DNA of 64,000 nucleotides, taken from positions 3,047,644-3,111,643 of the forward strand of contig OZ244200.1 in NCBI GenBank assembly GCA_965216845.1. Reading direction: 5' to 3'. This document shows, piece by piece, positions 1 to 7,753 of the stretch. The notes under the pieces are model-generated. The model saw only the letters and a list, made by a program, of their open reading frames with translations. It was not told the origin of the DNA and made no database searches. Made by a program: the position numbers and the translations under genes. Source of the stretch: Panacagrimonas sp965216845. GTDB taxonomy: Bacteria > Pseudomonadota > Gammaproteobacteria > Nevskiales > Nevskiaceae. Position 1 is the first letter of the stretch; the number at the start of each line of letters is the position of its first letter.

Positions 1-756
1 TCTGGGAGACAAGGCATCATCGCCGACGCAGAAATATCTGGCGCGCGGCAGGTTCCACAGACGCGCCCGCAAGGTGAAGAAGGGCATGTTCATCGTGCCG
101 GCACGCTGCCGTGCCTGCGCACGGCTTGGCAAACCCACATCGATCACGCGCCCGATGCCCTGGCCCACGGCTTGATCGGCTTGCGCCTGCGTGACGGTGA
201 CGGACAGGGGGTCGACCAGATACGCCATGAATTTCTCGGCCGGCAGGCGCATCAAGCGACCGTCGCTGAGCATTCGCACGGTTGTCTGGCGCTGGCTGCC
301 GCTCAACAACGCGTCCTCACCGAAGAATTCTCCGGCGGCGACCCCGCCCACGCCCAGCGGCAATTCACCAATGCGTTCACGCAGGATCGTTGCGCAGCCC
401 TCGACCATGACGAACACCGAGTGCGCCGCCTTGCCCTGCTGCAACACCGATTCTTCCGCCCGAACCCGCCGGAAGGTCATGGAATGCAATACCCCGCGCA
501 AGCTGTCCGGCGGCAGATTGCGGAAGATGCGACTGCCCGAGAGCAGCGAATGCCACTCCTCCGGCCGCTCACCGTCCTCGGGCTCAAACTCCAACACCTC
601 GGCGGTGGGAATTTCGGGTGCGAAAAGCTGCGCCCGATCCAGCACCCGACTGGAACCAAGGCTTGCGCTGGAACCCGCAGCAGGCGCCGCAAATGAGGCT
701 TCTCCACCATTGGGTTTCTCGTGCAACGAGAACCCGGATTTTTCGAATGCCTGCAT
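1..756 (-). CDS. Cyclic-nucleotide-binding domain protein with degenerate rhodanese domain, partial at window edge
   Basis: The minus-strand frame is open from an ATG at 756 to the window edge, giving 252 codons without a stop. A disordered stretch (about residues 1-55) is followed by a Crp-type cyclic-nucleotide-binding fold (about 65-170). Its phosphate-binding-cassette signature is GEFFGEDALL followed by an Arg, and it ends in MRLPAEKFMAYL. A rhodanese-like segment follows (IDVGLPS, then MNMPFFTLRARL). At the place of the catalytic Cys the sequence reads RYFCVGDDA, so the usual active-site Cys position appears to be Gly. This suggests a sensory or regulatory rather than sulfurtransferase role. 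A GGGTAGG stretch lies just upstream of the chosen ATG. The C-terminus is outside the window, so the full architecture is unknown. Two CRP-like sites sit about 90-130 bp upstream. Confidence 0.75.
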   Translation of the reverse strand, partial: MQAFEKSGFSLHEKPNGGEASFAAPAAGSSASLGSSRVLDRAQLFAPEIPTAEVLEFEPEDGERPEEWHSLLSGSRIFRNLPPDSLRGVLHSMTFRRVRAEESVLQQGKAAHSVFVMVEGCATILRERIGELPLGVGGVAAGEFFGEDALLSGSQRQTTVRMLSDGRLMRLPAEKFMAYLVDPLSVTVTQAQADQAVGQGIGRVIDVGLPSRAQARQRAGTMNMPFFTLRARLWNLPRARYFCVGDDALSPR

Positions 757-842
757 CAATTGCCTACCCGTATACCCCCAAGCCGATCGCGCCTGTCATG
801 AAGAGACACAACATTAGCTTAGGGGCGACGAGCATGGAAATA

Positions 843-888
843 CGTGACGCAGTTCACAGTTGACGCCCAATATGTGAACTGCGTCACA
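843..888. promoter_or_regulatory. Two tandem CRP/Vfr-like sites forming a perfect 15-bp inverted repeat
   Basis: Bases 873-888 read TGTGA-N6-TCACA, a perfect match to the CRP half-site consensus. Bases 843-858 read CGTGA-N6-TCACA, one base off. Together, 844-858 and 873-887 are perfect 15-bp inverted repeats with a 14-nt spacer, and the site centres are 30 bp apart. They lie between the gph-like gene end and the cyclic-nucleotide-binding gene start, upstream of the latter. Neither side is followed by a T run, so a terminator is the less likely reading. Confidence 0.55.
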
Positions 889-963
889 CTTTCGTCGACA
901 GCCCTGCAGCCGGTGGGTGAGTTTGCGGTCGGTCTTGCGACTTTGATCGCGCCGGATACGAAC

Positions 964-1629
964 TCAATGTCCCAACCAGGCAGGCAGCTCGGCGACCGTT
1001 TCGATCAAGGCCATTGCCCCGCCTTGACGGATTCTTGCGCCGTCATGCGCGCCGCGACTGACCCCCACCATCGGCATGCCCAGTTGCCTGGCCATCTGCG
1101 CGTCATAGTCGGTGTCGCCAACCATCAGCGCCTGTTCGGGGTGCAGCCTTGAACTGGCCAGCAGTTCGGCAAGCATCAACGGATCCGGTTTGGCTGCCGT
1201 TTCATCGGCAGTGCGGGAGCCGCACATCATTTGTTCGACCTCCGGTGACATGCGAAGCGCCTGATCCAGACTGCGGCGTGTTTTTCCGGTGGCGATGGCC
1301 AGTTGATAACCCGCCGACCGCAGACGCCGCAGTGCGCTGATCGCACCGGCGAACAGCGCCACATCCGGCTCCCCGGCGGCGGGCTTGCCACGCCGATATT
1401 CCATGATCCGCGCCAGCAATTGATCAATGTCAGCCTGTGGGTAAAGCTGACGCAGGCCTTGCCGAAAATCAATGCCGATCAGTTCCACGATTTGCTGATC
1501 GGTTCTGGACGGCAGATCCAGCGCGACAATCATGTCCTGCATGTGACGCACGATGGCGCCAGTGCTGTCGGCCAACGTGCCGTCCCAATCAAAAATCAGC
1601 AGCTGCAACTGCGGCAACCGTCCGCTCAT
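964..1629 (-). CDS. HAD-superfamily phosphatase, phosphoglycolate phosphatase-like (Gph)
   Basis: A 221-residue haloacid-dehalogenase-type hydrolase that probably dephosphorylates a small cytosolic metabolite. All four HAD motifs are visible: FDWDGTLAD near the N-terminus (nucleophile and general acid Asp), ATGK (motif II), the KPDP Lys (motif III), and GDTDYD (motif IV, Mg binding). A helical cap lies between motifs I and II, as in Gph/PGP subfamily IA members, and the length fits. The ATG overlaps the rluC stop by 4 bp, so the two are translationally coupled. The rluC-HAD phosphatase pairing is common in gammaproteobacteria. The exact substrate (2-phosphoglycolate, pyrophosphate or other) cannot be read from the sequence. 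Confidence 0.85.
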   Translation of the reverse strand: MSGRLPQLQLLIFDWDGTLADSTGAIVRHMQDMIVALDLPSRTDQQIVELIGIDFRQGLRQLYPQADIDQLLARIMEYRRGKPAAGEPDVALFAGAISALRRLRSAGYQLAIATGKTRRSLDQALRMSPEVEQMMCGSRTADETAAKPDPLMLAELLASSRLHPEQALMVGDTDYDAQMARQLGMPMVGVSRGAHDGARIRQGGAMALIETVAELPAWLGH

Positions 1630-2588
1630 GAGCCAGCAGCCCCCTGTTCCGCCAATTGCGCCAGCACGGCGTCCAACTCACCGGCCAGCGGCGCGTGCAC
1701 CACCAACTCCGGAAATTGCGCGGCTTGCGGCAGGCGCAACAGATGTGCATGCAGGAACATACGCCGCAAACCGATGGATCGCGCCCAATGCACACTTGCG
1801 CGATCCGCATACTTGTCGTCACCGGCCACCGGATGCCCGATGGATGCCGCGTGTACGCGAATCTGATGCGTGCGCCCGGAATGTATCCGCACCTGGCACA
1901 GTGTGGCGCCGGCAAAGCGCGTGTGGGCGTGGAATTCGGTCTTTGCGTCCTGACCGCTTTCGTCGTCAACCCGCATGATGCGTTCACCGCCGGCGACCGC
2001 CGTCTTGGTCAGTGCGCCGTCCACTTGGCGTATCTCGCCTTTCAGGCGCCCGCAGAGCAAGGTGAAATAGCGCTTGTCCGCCACTCTTGCCGCCAAGGCC
2101 TGATGCGCCCGCAACAGCGCGGCGCGGCTCTTGGCCAGCAACATCACGCCGCTGGTGTCACGATCCAGGCGGTGGCAGAGCTCGACAAACTCGAAACGGT
2201 TCCAGGCCTTGACCGCCTCGATCACGCCGTAGTCCAGGCCACTGCCGGCATGCACGGCGATGCCGGCCGGCTTGTTCAAGGCCAGGTAATGTGCATCTTC
2301 ATGAATGATGGCCTCACGCAAGCGGTTCAGCACCGCGTCCGGCGGGCGCGCTTTCTCGCCTGGCCCCGACACACGCACCGGTGGCACGCGAACCTCATCA
2401 CCCAAGGCCAGTTTGCGCTGTGGCTTGACCCGACCACCATTGATTCTGACCTGCCCCGAGCGCAGCAATCGGTAAACGTGTGACCTGGGCACGCCGCTCA
2501 GGGTCCGCATCAGGAAATTGTCGATGCGCTGACCGGCTTCGCCCTCGCCGGCGCGCAAGTATCGGACTTGTTGATTGGCTTGTGGCAA
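1626..2588 (-). CDS. rluC: 23S rRNA pseudouridine synthase RluC
   Basis: RluC converts three uridines of 23S rRNA (955, 2504 and 2580 in E. coli) to pseudouridine. An N-terminal S4 RNA-binding domain (RIDNFL, then RLLRSGQVRING) precedes the RluA-type catalytic domain. The latter has the HRLDRDTSGVML motif holding the catalytic Asp, plus GRTHQIRVH. I chose the TTG at 2588 as start: it gives 320 residues, the usual RluC length, begins just before the S4 domain, and has GGAG about 10 nt upstream. An in-frame ATG at 2750 would add 54 residues with no resemblance to the family. It is divergent from rne, as in E. coli, and coupled to the downstream phosphatase gene. The start is uncertain, the function is not. 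Confidence 0.88.
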   Translation of the reverse strand: MPQANQQVRYLRAGEGEAGQRIDNFLMRTLSGVPRSHVYRLLRSGQVRINGGRVKPQRKLALGDEVRVPPVRVSGPGEKARPPDAVLNRLREAIIHEDAHYLALNKPAGIAVHAGSGLDYGVIEAVKAWNRFEFVELCHRLDRDTSGVMLLAKSRAALLRAHQALAARVADKRYFTLLCGRLKGEIRQVDGALTKTAVAGGERIMRVDDESGQDAKTEFHAHTRFAGATLCQVRIHSGRTHQIRVHAASIGHPVAGDDKYADRASVHWARSIGLRRMFLHAHLLRLPQAAQFPELVVHAPLAGELDAVLAQLAEQGAAGS

Positions 2589-2887
2589 AATGGCATTACT
2601 CCGTGATTCCAGGTGGCATTCCCGGAGCCCGAAATCTGACCGCACGGCATGCGCCGTCGGTGACGAGGGATCGAACGGTCGTGCGTTGGCGAACACCGCC
2701 AAGAGCTTAGCCTTGTTTCGTTCCCGATGTGTTGTCCAGCCAAAGATCAAATCACAAAGCTGGGACAGATGTTTCCCATTAGCCTACAGGCTCCCGCATC
2801 GCAGAACCCGAATCAATCCAATGAACCTGCGCCTGCCAGATAACGCATTCGCGTGGCTGCGGTTGAGCCTTTTCAGAGACCGCATTC
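2589..2887. promoter_or_regulatory. Divergent rluC/rne control region, rne 5-prime leader
   Basis: About 300 bp without a gene separates the RluC start from the RNase E start. In enterobacteria the same divergent arrangement contains a long rne leader through which RNase E autoregulates its mRNA. A comparable role is plausible here by position only. I see no convincing -35/-10 pair or strong hairpin that I would commit to. Confidence 0.35.
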
Positions 2888-5749
2888 ATGAAACGCATTT
2901 TGATCAACGCCACGCAGCGCGAAGAACTGCGCGTGGCCATCGTAGACGGCCAGAAGCTGCATGACCTCGATATCGAGATCGCTGGACGAGAACAAAAGAA
3001 ATCAAACATTTACAAGGGCAAGATCACTCGTATCGAGCCCAGTCTGGAAGCCTGCTTTGTTGAGTACGGCAGTCAGCGGCACGGCTTTCTGCCGCTGAAG
3101 GAAATCGCCAAGTCCTACTATCGTCAGCCCTCAGGCTCGATCCGTGAAGTTCTGGCCGAAGGCATGGAGCTGATCGTCCAGGTTGAAAAAGAAGAGCGCG
3201 GCAACAAGGGCGCGGCGCTGACAACCTACATCTCGCTGGCCGGACGCTATCTGGTCCTGATGCCCAACAACCCACGCGCCGGCGGCGTCTCGCGGCGCGC
3301 CGAGGGCGACGAACGGCAGGAAGCCAAGGCCGCGCTGGAGTCGATGAAACTACCGCAAGGCATGGGCGTGATCGTGCGTTCCAACGGCGTCGGCCGCAAC
3401 GCCGAGGAGTTGCAATGGGATGCCGACTATCTGGCCGATATCTGGCGCGCGATTGAAAAAGCCGCTGAAGACAAACCCGCACCGTTTCTGATCTATCAGG
3501 AAAACAACATCATCTTGCGCGCCTTGCGTGACTATCTGCGGCCGGATATCGGCGAGGTGGTGATCGACCACGAGCAGATTTTCGCCGAAGCCCGGCGTCA
3601 CCTTGAACTGGTGATGCCGCAAAGCCTGAAGCTGCTCAAGCTGCACCAGGACGATACGCCGCTGTTCTCGCGCTTCCAGATCGAATCCCAGATCGAACTG
3701 GCGCATGAGCGCACCATTCGCCTGCCGTCGGGTGGCTCGATTGTTATCGATCGCACCGAAGCGCTGACCTCCATCGACATCAACAGCGCCAAATCCACCG
3801 GCGGCGGCAGCATCGAAGACACCGCGCTCAATACCAACCTGGAAGCCGCCGATGAAATCGCGCGCCAGCTACGCCTGCGTGATCTCGGCGGCCTGGTGGT
3901 GATCGATTTCATCGACATGAACGCCAGCAAAAACCAGAAAGAGGTGGAGAAGCGTCTGGAGAAAGCCTGCGAGATCGATCGTGCGCGCATTCAGGTCGGG
4001 CGCATTTCGCGCTTTGGCCTGCTGGAAATGTCGCGCCAACGGCTGCGCCCCACGCTGGCCGAACACACGCAACTGAGCTGTCCGCGCTGCAGCGGACAAG
4101 GTCATATCCGCAGCGTCGAATCCATTTCACTGTCCGTGCTGCGCTTGATTGAAGAAGAAGCGATGAAAGACCGCACCGGTCGCGTCATCGTGCAGGTGCC
4201 GCTGGATGTCGGCACCTTCCTGCTCAACGAAAAACGTATCGACGTGCGGGAAATCGAATCGCGCTGCCGCGTGACCGTGGCGGTGATTCCCAACGCGACG
4301 TTGCAGTCGCCGCACTTCGAAATTCGGCGCGTGCGTGGCGATCAGCTGCAGCAGGACGACAACGCCGCCTGGAGTCATTTGCTGGCGCAGAACTTTGACG
4401 CCGACGCGATTGAACAAATGGCGGAATCGCGGCCCGCGGCCCGCAGCGAAGCCGCCGCCGTCAAGCAAATCACGCCGTCGGCTCCGGCTCCGCAGCCGAT
4501 CGCGCCCGCACCGGCCATGAAAACGACCGAGGGCGAATCATTCTGGAGCAAACTGCTCAAGCTGTTGGGCGTTGGCCCCAAACCGCCGCCCAAACCCAAG
4601 AAAGCGCCGCCCAGAAACCGTCGCACCGCGCCGAACAAGGAGGATTCCAAGCGGCGCGCCGACGCCAGCAAGTCACGCAGCAACAACGCGCAACGTGGAC
4701 AGAACCAGCGTCGCGGCGAGCGTTCCCAAGCGGCGCAAAACAAGAACCAGCCGAAAAAGGACAACACCGCCAGCAGCGCCAAAAACAGCGGTGCACGCAA
4801 CGCCGGCGCGGAGTCCAGCAACAACAACACCAAGAGCGGCGGCAACAACGGCAACAACGAAGGGCGTCGCAGCCGCCGTGGGCGCCGTGGGCGCGGACGC
4901 GGTGAACGGCAAGGCGAGCGCGCGGCATCCGTCAACCGCGACAACCTGCCGCCTGACCTTGCCGCTGCATTGATGCAGACACCGGAGCAGGCACAAACAA
5001 AGCAACCCAAGGCCGCCAGTGCCTCGCCGCAAGCGGTGCCGGCGCCAAGCACCGAAAAAACCGAGCAACCCAAGCCGGATACGCCCACACCGACCTCCGG
5101 CGCTGCGGAACATTCGACGCCGGTCGAAACCGTGGCGGCGGTTCACGACCCCATCGCGGACGCAGAAACAAGCCCGGTAGCAGAGGCCGTCAAACCCGAG
5201 CCCGCGCCTGTCTCGCCGGTTCAGTGCACCCAGAGCGCACCTCCTGAAACCACGCCGCCTGAAATCGAGCCACAAGCGGACGAAGCAGAAGCGCCAGCAC
5301 AAAACGCAGGAATCACCAGCCCGAACAGCCTGTCCAGCACCGGCGGCGGTCCGTTCGAGAACGTGGAAACCCGTTTCCCGGCGCCACCGCCGAGCATCAG
5401 CGCCGAACCGCAAACCATCGCCACGGCCGAGCCGACCGAAGCACCAGGCCTGCAAGCCGACGTGCACACCGAGTCAGCACCTGTGGAACCACCCCAACAA
5501 GATGCGGAAACATCCGCGCCAGCGCCCGAACCCGAGCCGGTGGAACTTGAGGTGGAAGCGGTGACCGAAGAACCCGCGGCGACCACCGAGGAATCCCGCA
5601 CGGCGCCATCAGCCGACGAGGCCGTGGAAGCAATCACGCAAACTGAGGACGAAACGCCAGCCGAGTCGCCAAGCAGCGAACCGGCATCGCCCTTCGTTCA
5701 GGTAGAAACCCGCTTCCCGGCGTCCGGCTCAACCCAAACCCGCAACTGA
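2888..5749 (+). CDS. rne: Ribonuclease E, degradosome scaffold endoribonuclease
   Basis: This is the membrane-associated endonuclease for mRNA decay and rRNA/tRNA processing. The N-terminal half is canonical: an S1 domain (about residues 35-125, KITRIEPSLEACFVEYG), a DNase-I-like catalytic region with Asp297 (SIDIN) and Asp340 (VVIDFIDM) matching the Mg-binding Asp303/Asp346 of E. coli, and the zinc-link CPRC at 398-401. A hydrophobic-basic segment at about 550-566 (FWSKLLKLLGV) looks like the membrane-targeting helix. The C-terminal half is disordered: Arg/Asn-rich RNA-binding blocks (about 570-690, ending in RRSRRGRRGRGRGE), then a Pro/Ala/Glu-rich acidic tail. The short motif VETRFPA occurs twice in that tail (about 823-832 and 937-946, the latter nearly at the C-terminus). 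Total length is 953 residues. Confidence 0.97.
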   Translation: MKRILINATQREELRVAIVDGQKLHDLDIEIAGREQKKSNIYKGKITRIEPSLEACFVEYGSQRHGFLPLKEIAKSYYRQPSGSIREVLAEGMELIVQVEKEERGNKGAALTTYISLAGRYLVLMPNNPRAGGVSRRAEGDERQEAKAALESMKLPQGMGVIVRSNGVGRNAEELQWDADYLADIWRAIEKAAEDKPAPFLIYQENNIILRALRDYLRPDIGEVVIDHEQIFAEARRHLELVMPQSLKLLKLHQDDTPLFSRFQIESQIELAHERTIRLPSGGSIVIDRTEALTSIDINSAKSTGGGSIEDTALNTNLEAADEIARQLRLRDLGGLVVIDFIDMNASKNQKEVEKRLEKACEIDRARIQVGRISRFGLLEMSRQRLRPTLAEHTQLSCPRCSGQGHIRSVESISLSVLRLIEEEAMKDRTGRVIVQVPLDVGTFLLNEKRIDVREIESRCRVTVAVIPNATLQSPHFEIRRVRGDQLQQDDNAAWSHLLAQNFDADAIEQMAESRPAARSEAAAVKQITPSAPAPQPIAPAPAMKTTEGESFWSKLLKLLGVGPKPPPKPKKAPPRNRRTAPNKEDSKRRADASKSRSNNAQRGQNQRRGERSQAAQNKNQPKKDNTASSAKNSGARNAGAESSNNNTKSGGNNGNNEGRRSRRGRRGRGRGERQGERAASVNRDNLPPDLAAALMQTPEQAQTKQPKAASASPQAVPAPSTEKTEQPKPDTPTPTSGAAEHSTPVETVAAVHDPIADAETSPVAEAVKPEPAPVSPVQCTQSAPPETTPPEIEPQADEAEAPAQNAGITSPNSLSSTGGGPFENVETRFPAPPPSISAEPQTIATAEPTEAPGLQADVHTESAPVEPPQQDAETSAPAPEPEPVELEVEAVTEEPAATTEESRTAPSADEAVEAITQTEDETPAESPSSEPASPFVQVETRFPASGSTQTRN

Positions 5750-5762
5750 ATACCAGGACAGA

Positions 5763-6530
5763 TCATGGGGTGCGGGCACGGAGTACGTCCGCCACCGCCA
5801 GTAAATCAGCTTCGGTATCAACACCGGGTGGCGGCGCCTGCCCGGTGATCCCGACCTTGATGCGAAAACCATTGGACAGCGCGCGTAGCTGCTCCAGAGC
5901 TTCGCACTGCTCGACCGATGCCGCCGGCAAGCCGCTGAAGCGACGCAAACTGCCAACGCGATAGGCATAAAGCCCGATGTGGCGATACGCCAGGCCGGCG
6001 GGGAAATGATCAGCGTCGGAGTCACCACGGGCGTCACGCTGCCACGGGATCGGCGCGCGTGAAAAATAAAGCGCGAACTGTTCTGCGTCCATCACCAGCT
6101 TGACCACATTCGGATCCAGCCACTGCCGGGCGGATTCGATTTGGTGACCCAGCGTCGCCAGATCCGCGCGTGGGTCCTGCGCCAGCAGTGACGCCGCCTG
6201 CTGCACCAATGCAGCCGGCATCAAGGGCTCATCACCCTGAAGGTTGACCACGATGCTGTCATCCCCCCAAGCGGCCTTTCTGGCGACCTCATTCACCCGG
6301 TCCGTGCCCGACTGGTGCGCCGGATCGGTCATCATCGCCTGCGCACCAAAGCCGTTGACGACGGACAGCACGCGCTCATCATCACAAGCCACGACAACCT
6401 GATCCGCGCCGGCGCCCTTCGCCGCCTGCCACACGTATTGAATCAATGGCTTGCCGGCAATCTGCCGCAACACCTTCTGCGGCAAGCGGGTGGATGCCAA
6501 GCGCGCCGGAATGACGACCTTGAATTTCAA
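5763..6530 (-). CDS. kdsB: 3-deoxy-manno-octulosonate cytidylyltransferase KdsB
   Basis: KdsB activates KDO with CTP to CMP-KDO for lipopolysaccharide inner-core synthesis in the cytosol. The N-terminus MKFKVVIPARLASTRLPQKV carries the nucleotide-binding signature. The family motifs HQSGTDRVNEVA and VVNLQGDEPLM are intact, and length (255 residues) is as expected. It is the last gene of a minus-strand envelope run (msbA, lpxK, Trm112-like, kdsB). Its stop lies only 13 bp from the rne stop (convergent), with no obvious terminator between them. Confidence 0.96.
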   Translation of the reverse strand: MKFKVVIPARLASTRLPQKVLRQIAGKPLIQYVWQAAKGAGADQVVVACDDERVLSVVNGFGAQAMMTDPAHQSGTDRVNEVARKAAWGDDSIVVNLQGDEPLMPAALVQQAASLLAQDPRADLATLGHQIESARQWLDPNVVKLVMDAEQFALYFSRAPIPWQRDARGDSDADHFPAGLAYRHIGLYAYRVGSLRRFSGLPAASVEQCEALEQLRALSNGFRIKVGITGQAPPPGVDTEADLLAVADVLRARTP

Positions 6531-6559
6531 GGCGACGCTCCCTTTCGCTCCATTTTCGT

Positions 6560-6748
6560 TTATTTGATCTCTTCTTCGCTTAACAGCCTGGCTTCGTCTT
6601 CCAGCATCACCGGAACACCATCACGCACCGGGTAGGCCAGACGCGCGGCCGGGGACCATAACTCCTGCTTGTCCGCATGCCACTCCAGCGGCGCGCCAGT
6701 CACCGGGCACACCAAGATATCCAACAGACGCTGATCAACAACCGGCAC
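6560..6748 (-). CDS. ycaR: Trm112-like small zinc-ribbon protein (YcaR family)
   Basis: A 62-residue protein of the Trm112/UPF0434 family, typically found between lpxK and kdsB. The conserved start LLDILVCPVTGAPL and the core RLAYPVRDGVPVML are present. Only one Cys of the ribbon is seen in the CP motif, as in bacterial members. Trm112 proteins act as activators of methyltransferases in eukaryotes; the bacterial role of this short form is not settled. The 6-bp gap to lpxK and 29 bp to kdsB indicate one operon. Confidence 0.9.
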   Translation of the reverse strand: MPVVDQRLLDILVCPVTGAPLEWHADKQELWSPAARLAYPVRDGVPVMLEDEARLLSEEEIK

Positions 6749-6754
6749 CTTCGC

Positions 6755-7753
6755 TCATCCTTTTTGACGCAGTGGTTCGATTAATTCTCGCACACGACGC
6801 TCGGCGGACGGGTCCAGTGCAATCTCCAATGGAACGGCGTGTAAGCGATTCAGGTCGAAGCCCGCGCATTTGACCGCATCCTTTTCCGTCATCAGCACCG
6901 GAAGGGCATCGTCAAAGCGCAGATCAGACTCGGAAAATCGGTGATGATCGGCGAAAGCGTGCTCGATCAGCTCAATTCCAAACGCACGCAAGGCGTCGAA
7001 AAATGCCGCTGGCTTTCCGATGCCGGCGACCGCATGCACCCGTTGGCCTGACAAGTCTGAAAGATCGGATTTGGTTTGATCCACCAGATGAATCGCGTGC
7101 TGAATCCGTCGCTGATATCGAATCTGATGCGGATGGTGATGTGTAAACCCGTCGCCGTTGATGGCCAACAAAGCCACCTCGTCGAGCCGCGATCTCGGCT
7201 CACGCAGCGGGCCAGCCGGCAACAGGGCGCCATTGCCCAATCCACGCGCGCCATCCACCACGCAAATTTCCACATCGCGCGCTAAGCGATAGTGCTGCAA
7301 GCCATCATCAGAAATGATTAGATCGACTTCAGGTTTCGCGGCGAGCAATGCTCTGGCCGCCGCCAGCCGATCGGGCGAAACAAAGACGGGGGCCCCGGTT
7401 CGCTGCGCAACCAAGGTTGGCTCATCACCGGCAAGCTCGGCGCTGGTTTGTGCACCGACGAACAGCGGGTAATGATCAGCCTTGCCGCCGTATCCGCGCG
7501 CAATGACGCCGGGCTGAAATCCCCAAGCGCGCAAGCGTTCGATCAAGTAAATCACCAGCGGCGTCTTTCCAGTGCCGCCCACGCTGATATTTCCAACCAC
7601 CACAACAGGTACGGGAAGCGGCTGCGGGCTCGCGCTGAGTTGCCGACGGCGGCGACGGCTGATCCACCCGTACAAGGCCGACAAGGGCCGCAAGGCAAGC
7701 GGAGCGGATGCGCCATACCAGCGGCGCTCCATCCACTCACGCAAGCCGTCCAT
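6755..7753 (-). CDS. lpxK: Tetraacyldisaccharide 4-prime-kinase LpxK
   Basis: LpxK phosphorylates the 4-prime position of tetraacyldisaccharide-1-phosphate to give lipid IVA at the inner membrane. The N-terminus has an amphipathic/hydrophobic start and the P-loop VGNISVGGTGKTPLV. Next comes GVIARGYGG, and later ISDDGLQHYRLARD and VVDGARGLGNG, all LpxK hallmarks. The ATG at 7753 shares its A with the msbA stop codon (TGATG), giving tight coupling; a TTG one codon earlier is less likely. Length is 332 residues. Neighbours msbA and kdsB confirm the lipid A/LPS context. Confidence 0.96.
   Translation of the reverse strand: MDGLREWMERRWYGASAPLALRPLSALYGWISRRRRRQLSASPQPLPVPVVVVGNISVGGTGKTPLVIYLIERLRAWGFQPGVIARGYGGKADHYPLFVGAQTSAELAGDEPTLVAQRTGAPVFVSPDRLAAARALLAAKPEVDLIISDDGLQHYRLARDVEICVVDGARGLGNGALLPAGPLREPRSRLDEVALLAINGDGFTHHHPHQIRYQRRIQHAIHLVDQTKSDLSDLSGQRVHAVAGIGKPAAFFDALRAFGIELIEHAFADHHRFSESDLRFDDALPVLMTEKDAVKCAGFDLNRLHAVPLEIALDPSAERRVRELIEPLRQKG

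Noticed and set aside
844..887. Terminator reading of the 15-bp inverted repeat
   Set aside because: No T tract on either strand and both arms match CRP half-sites; regulatory reading preferred, though a hairpin is possible in RNA.
1626..2750. RluC starting at the ATG 2750
   Set aside because: Adds 54 residues without family resemblance; the TTG at 2588 gives the usual length and has GGAG upstream.
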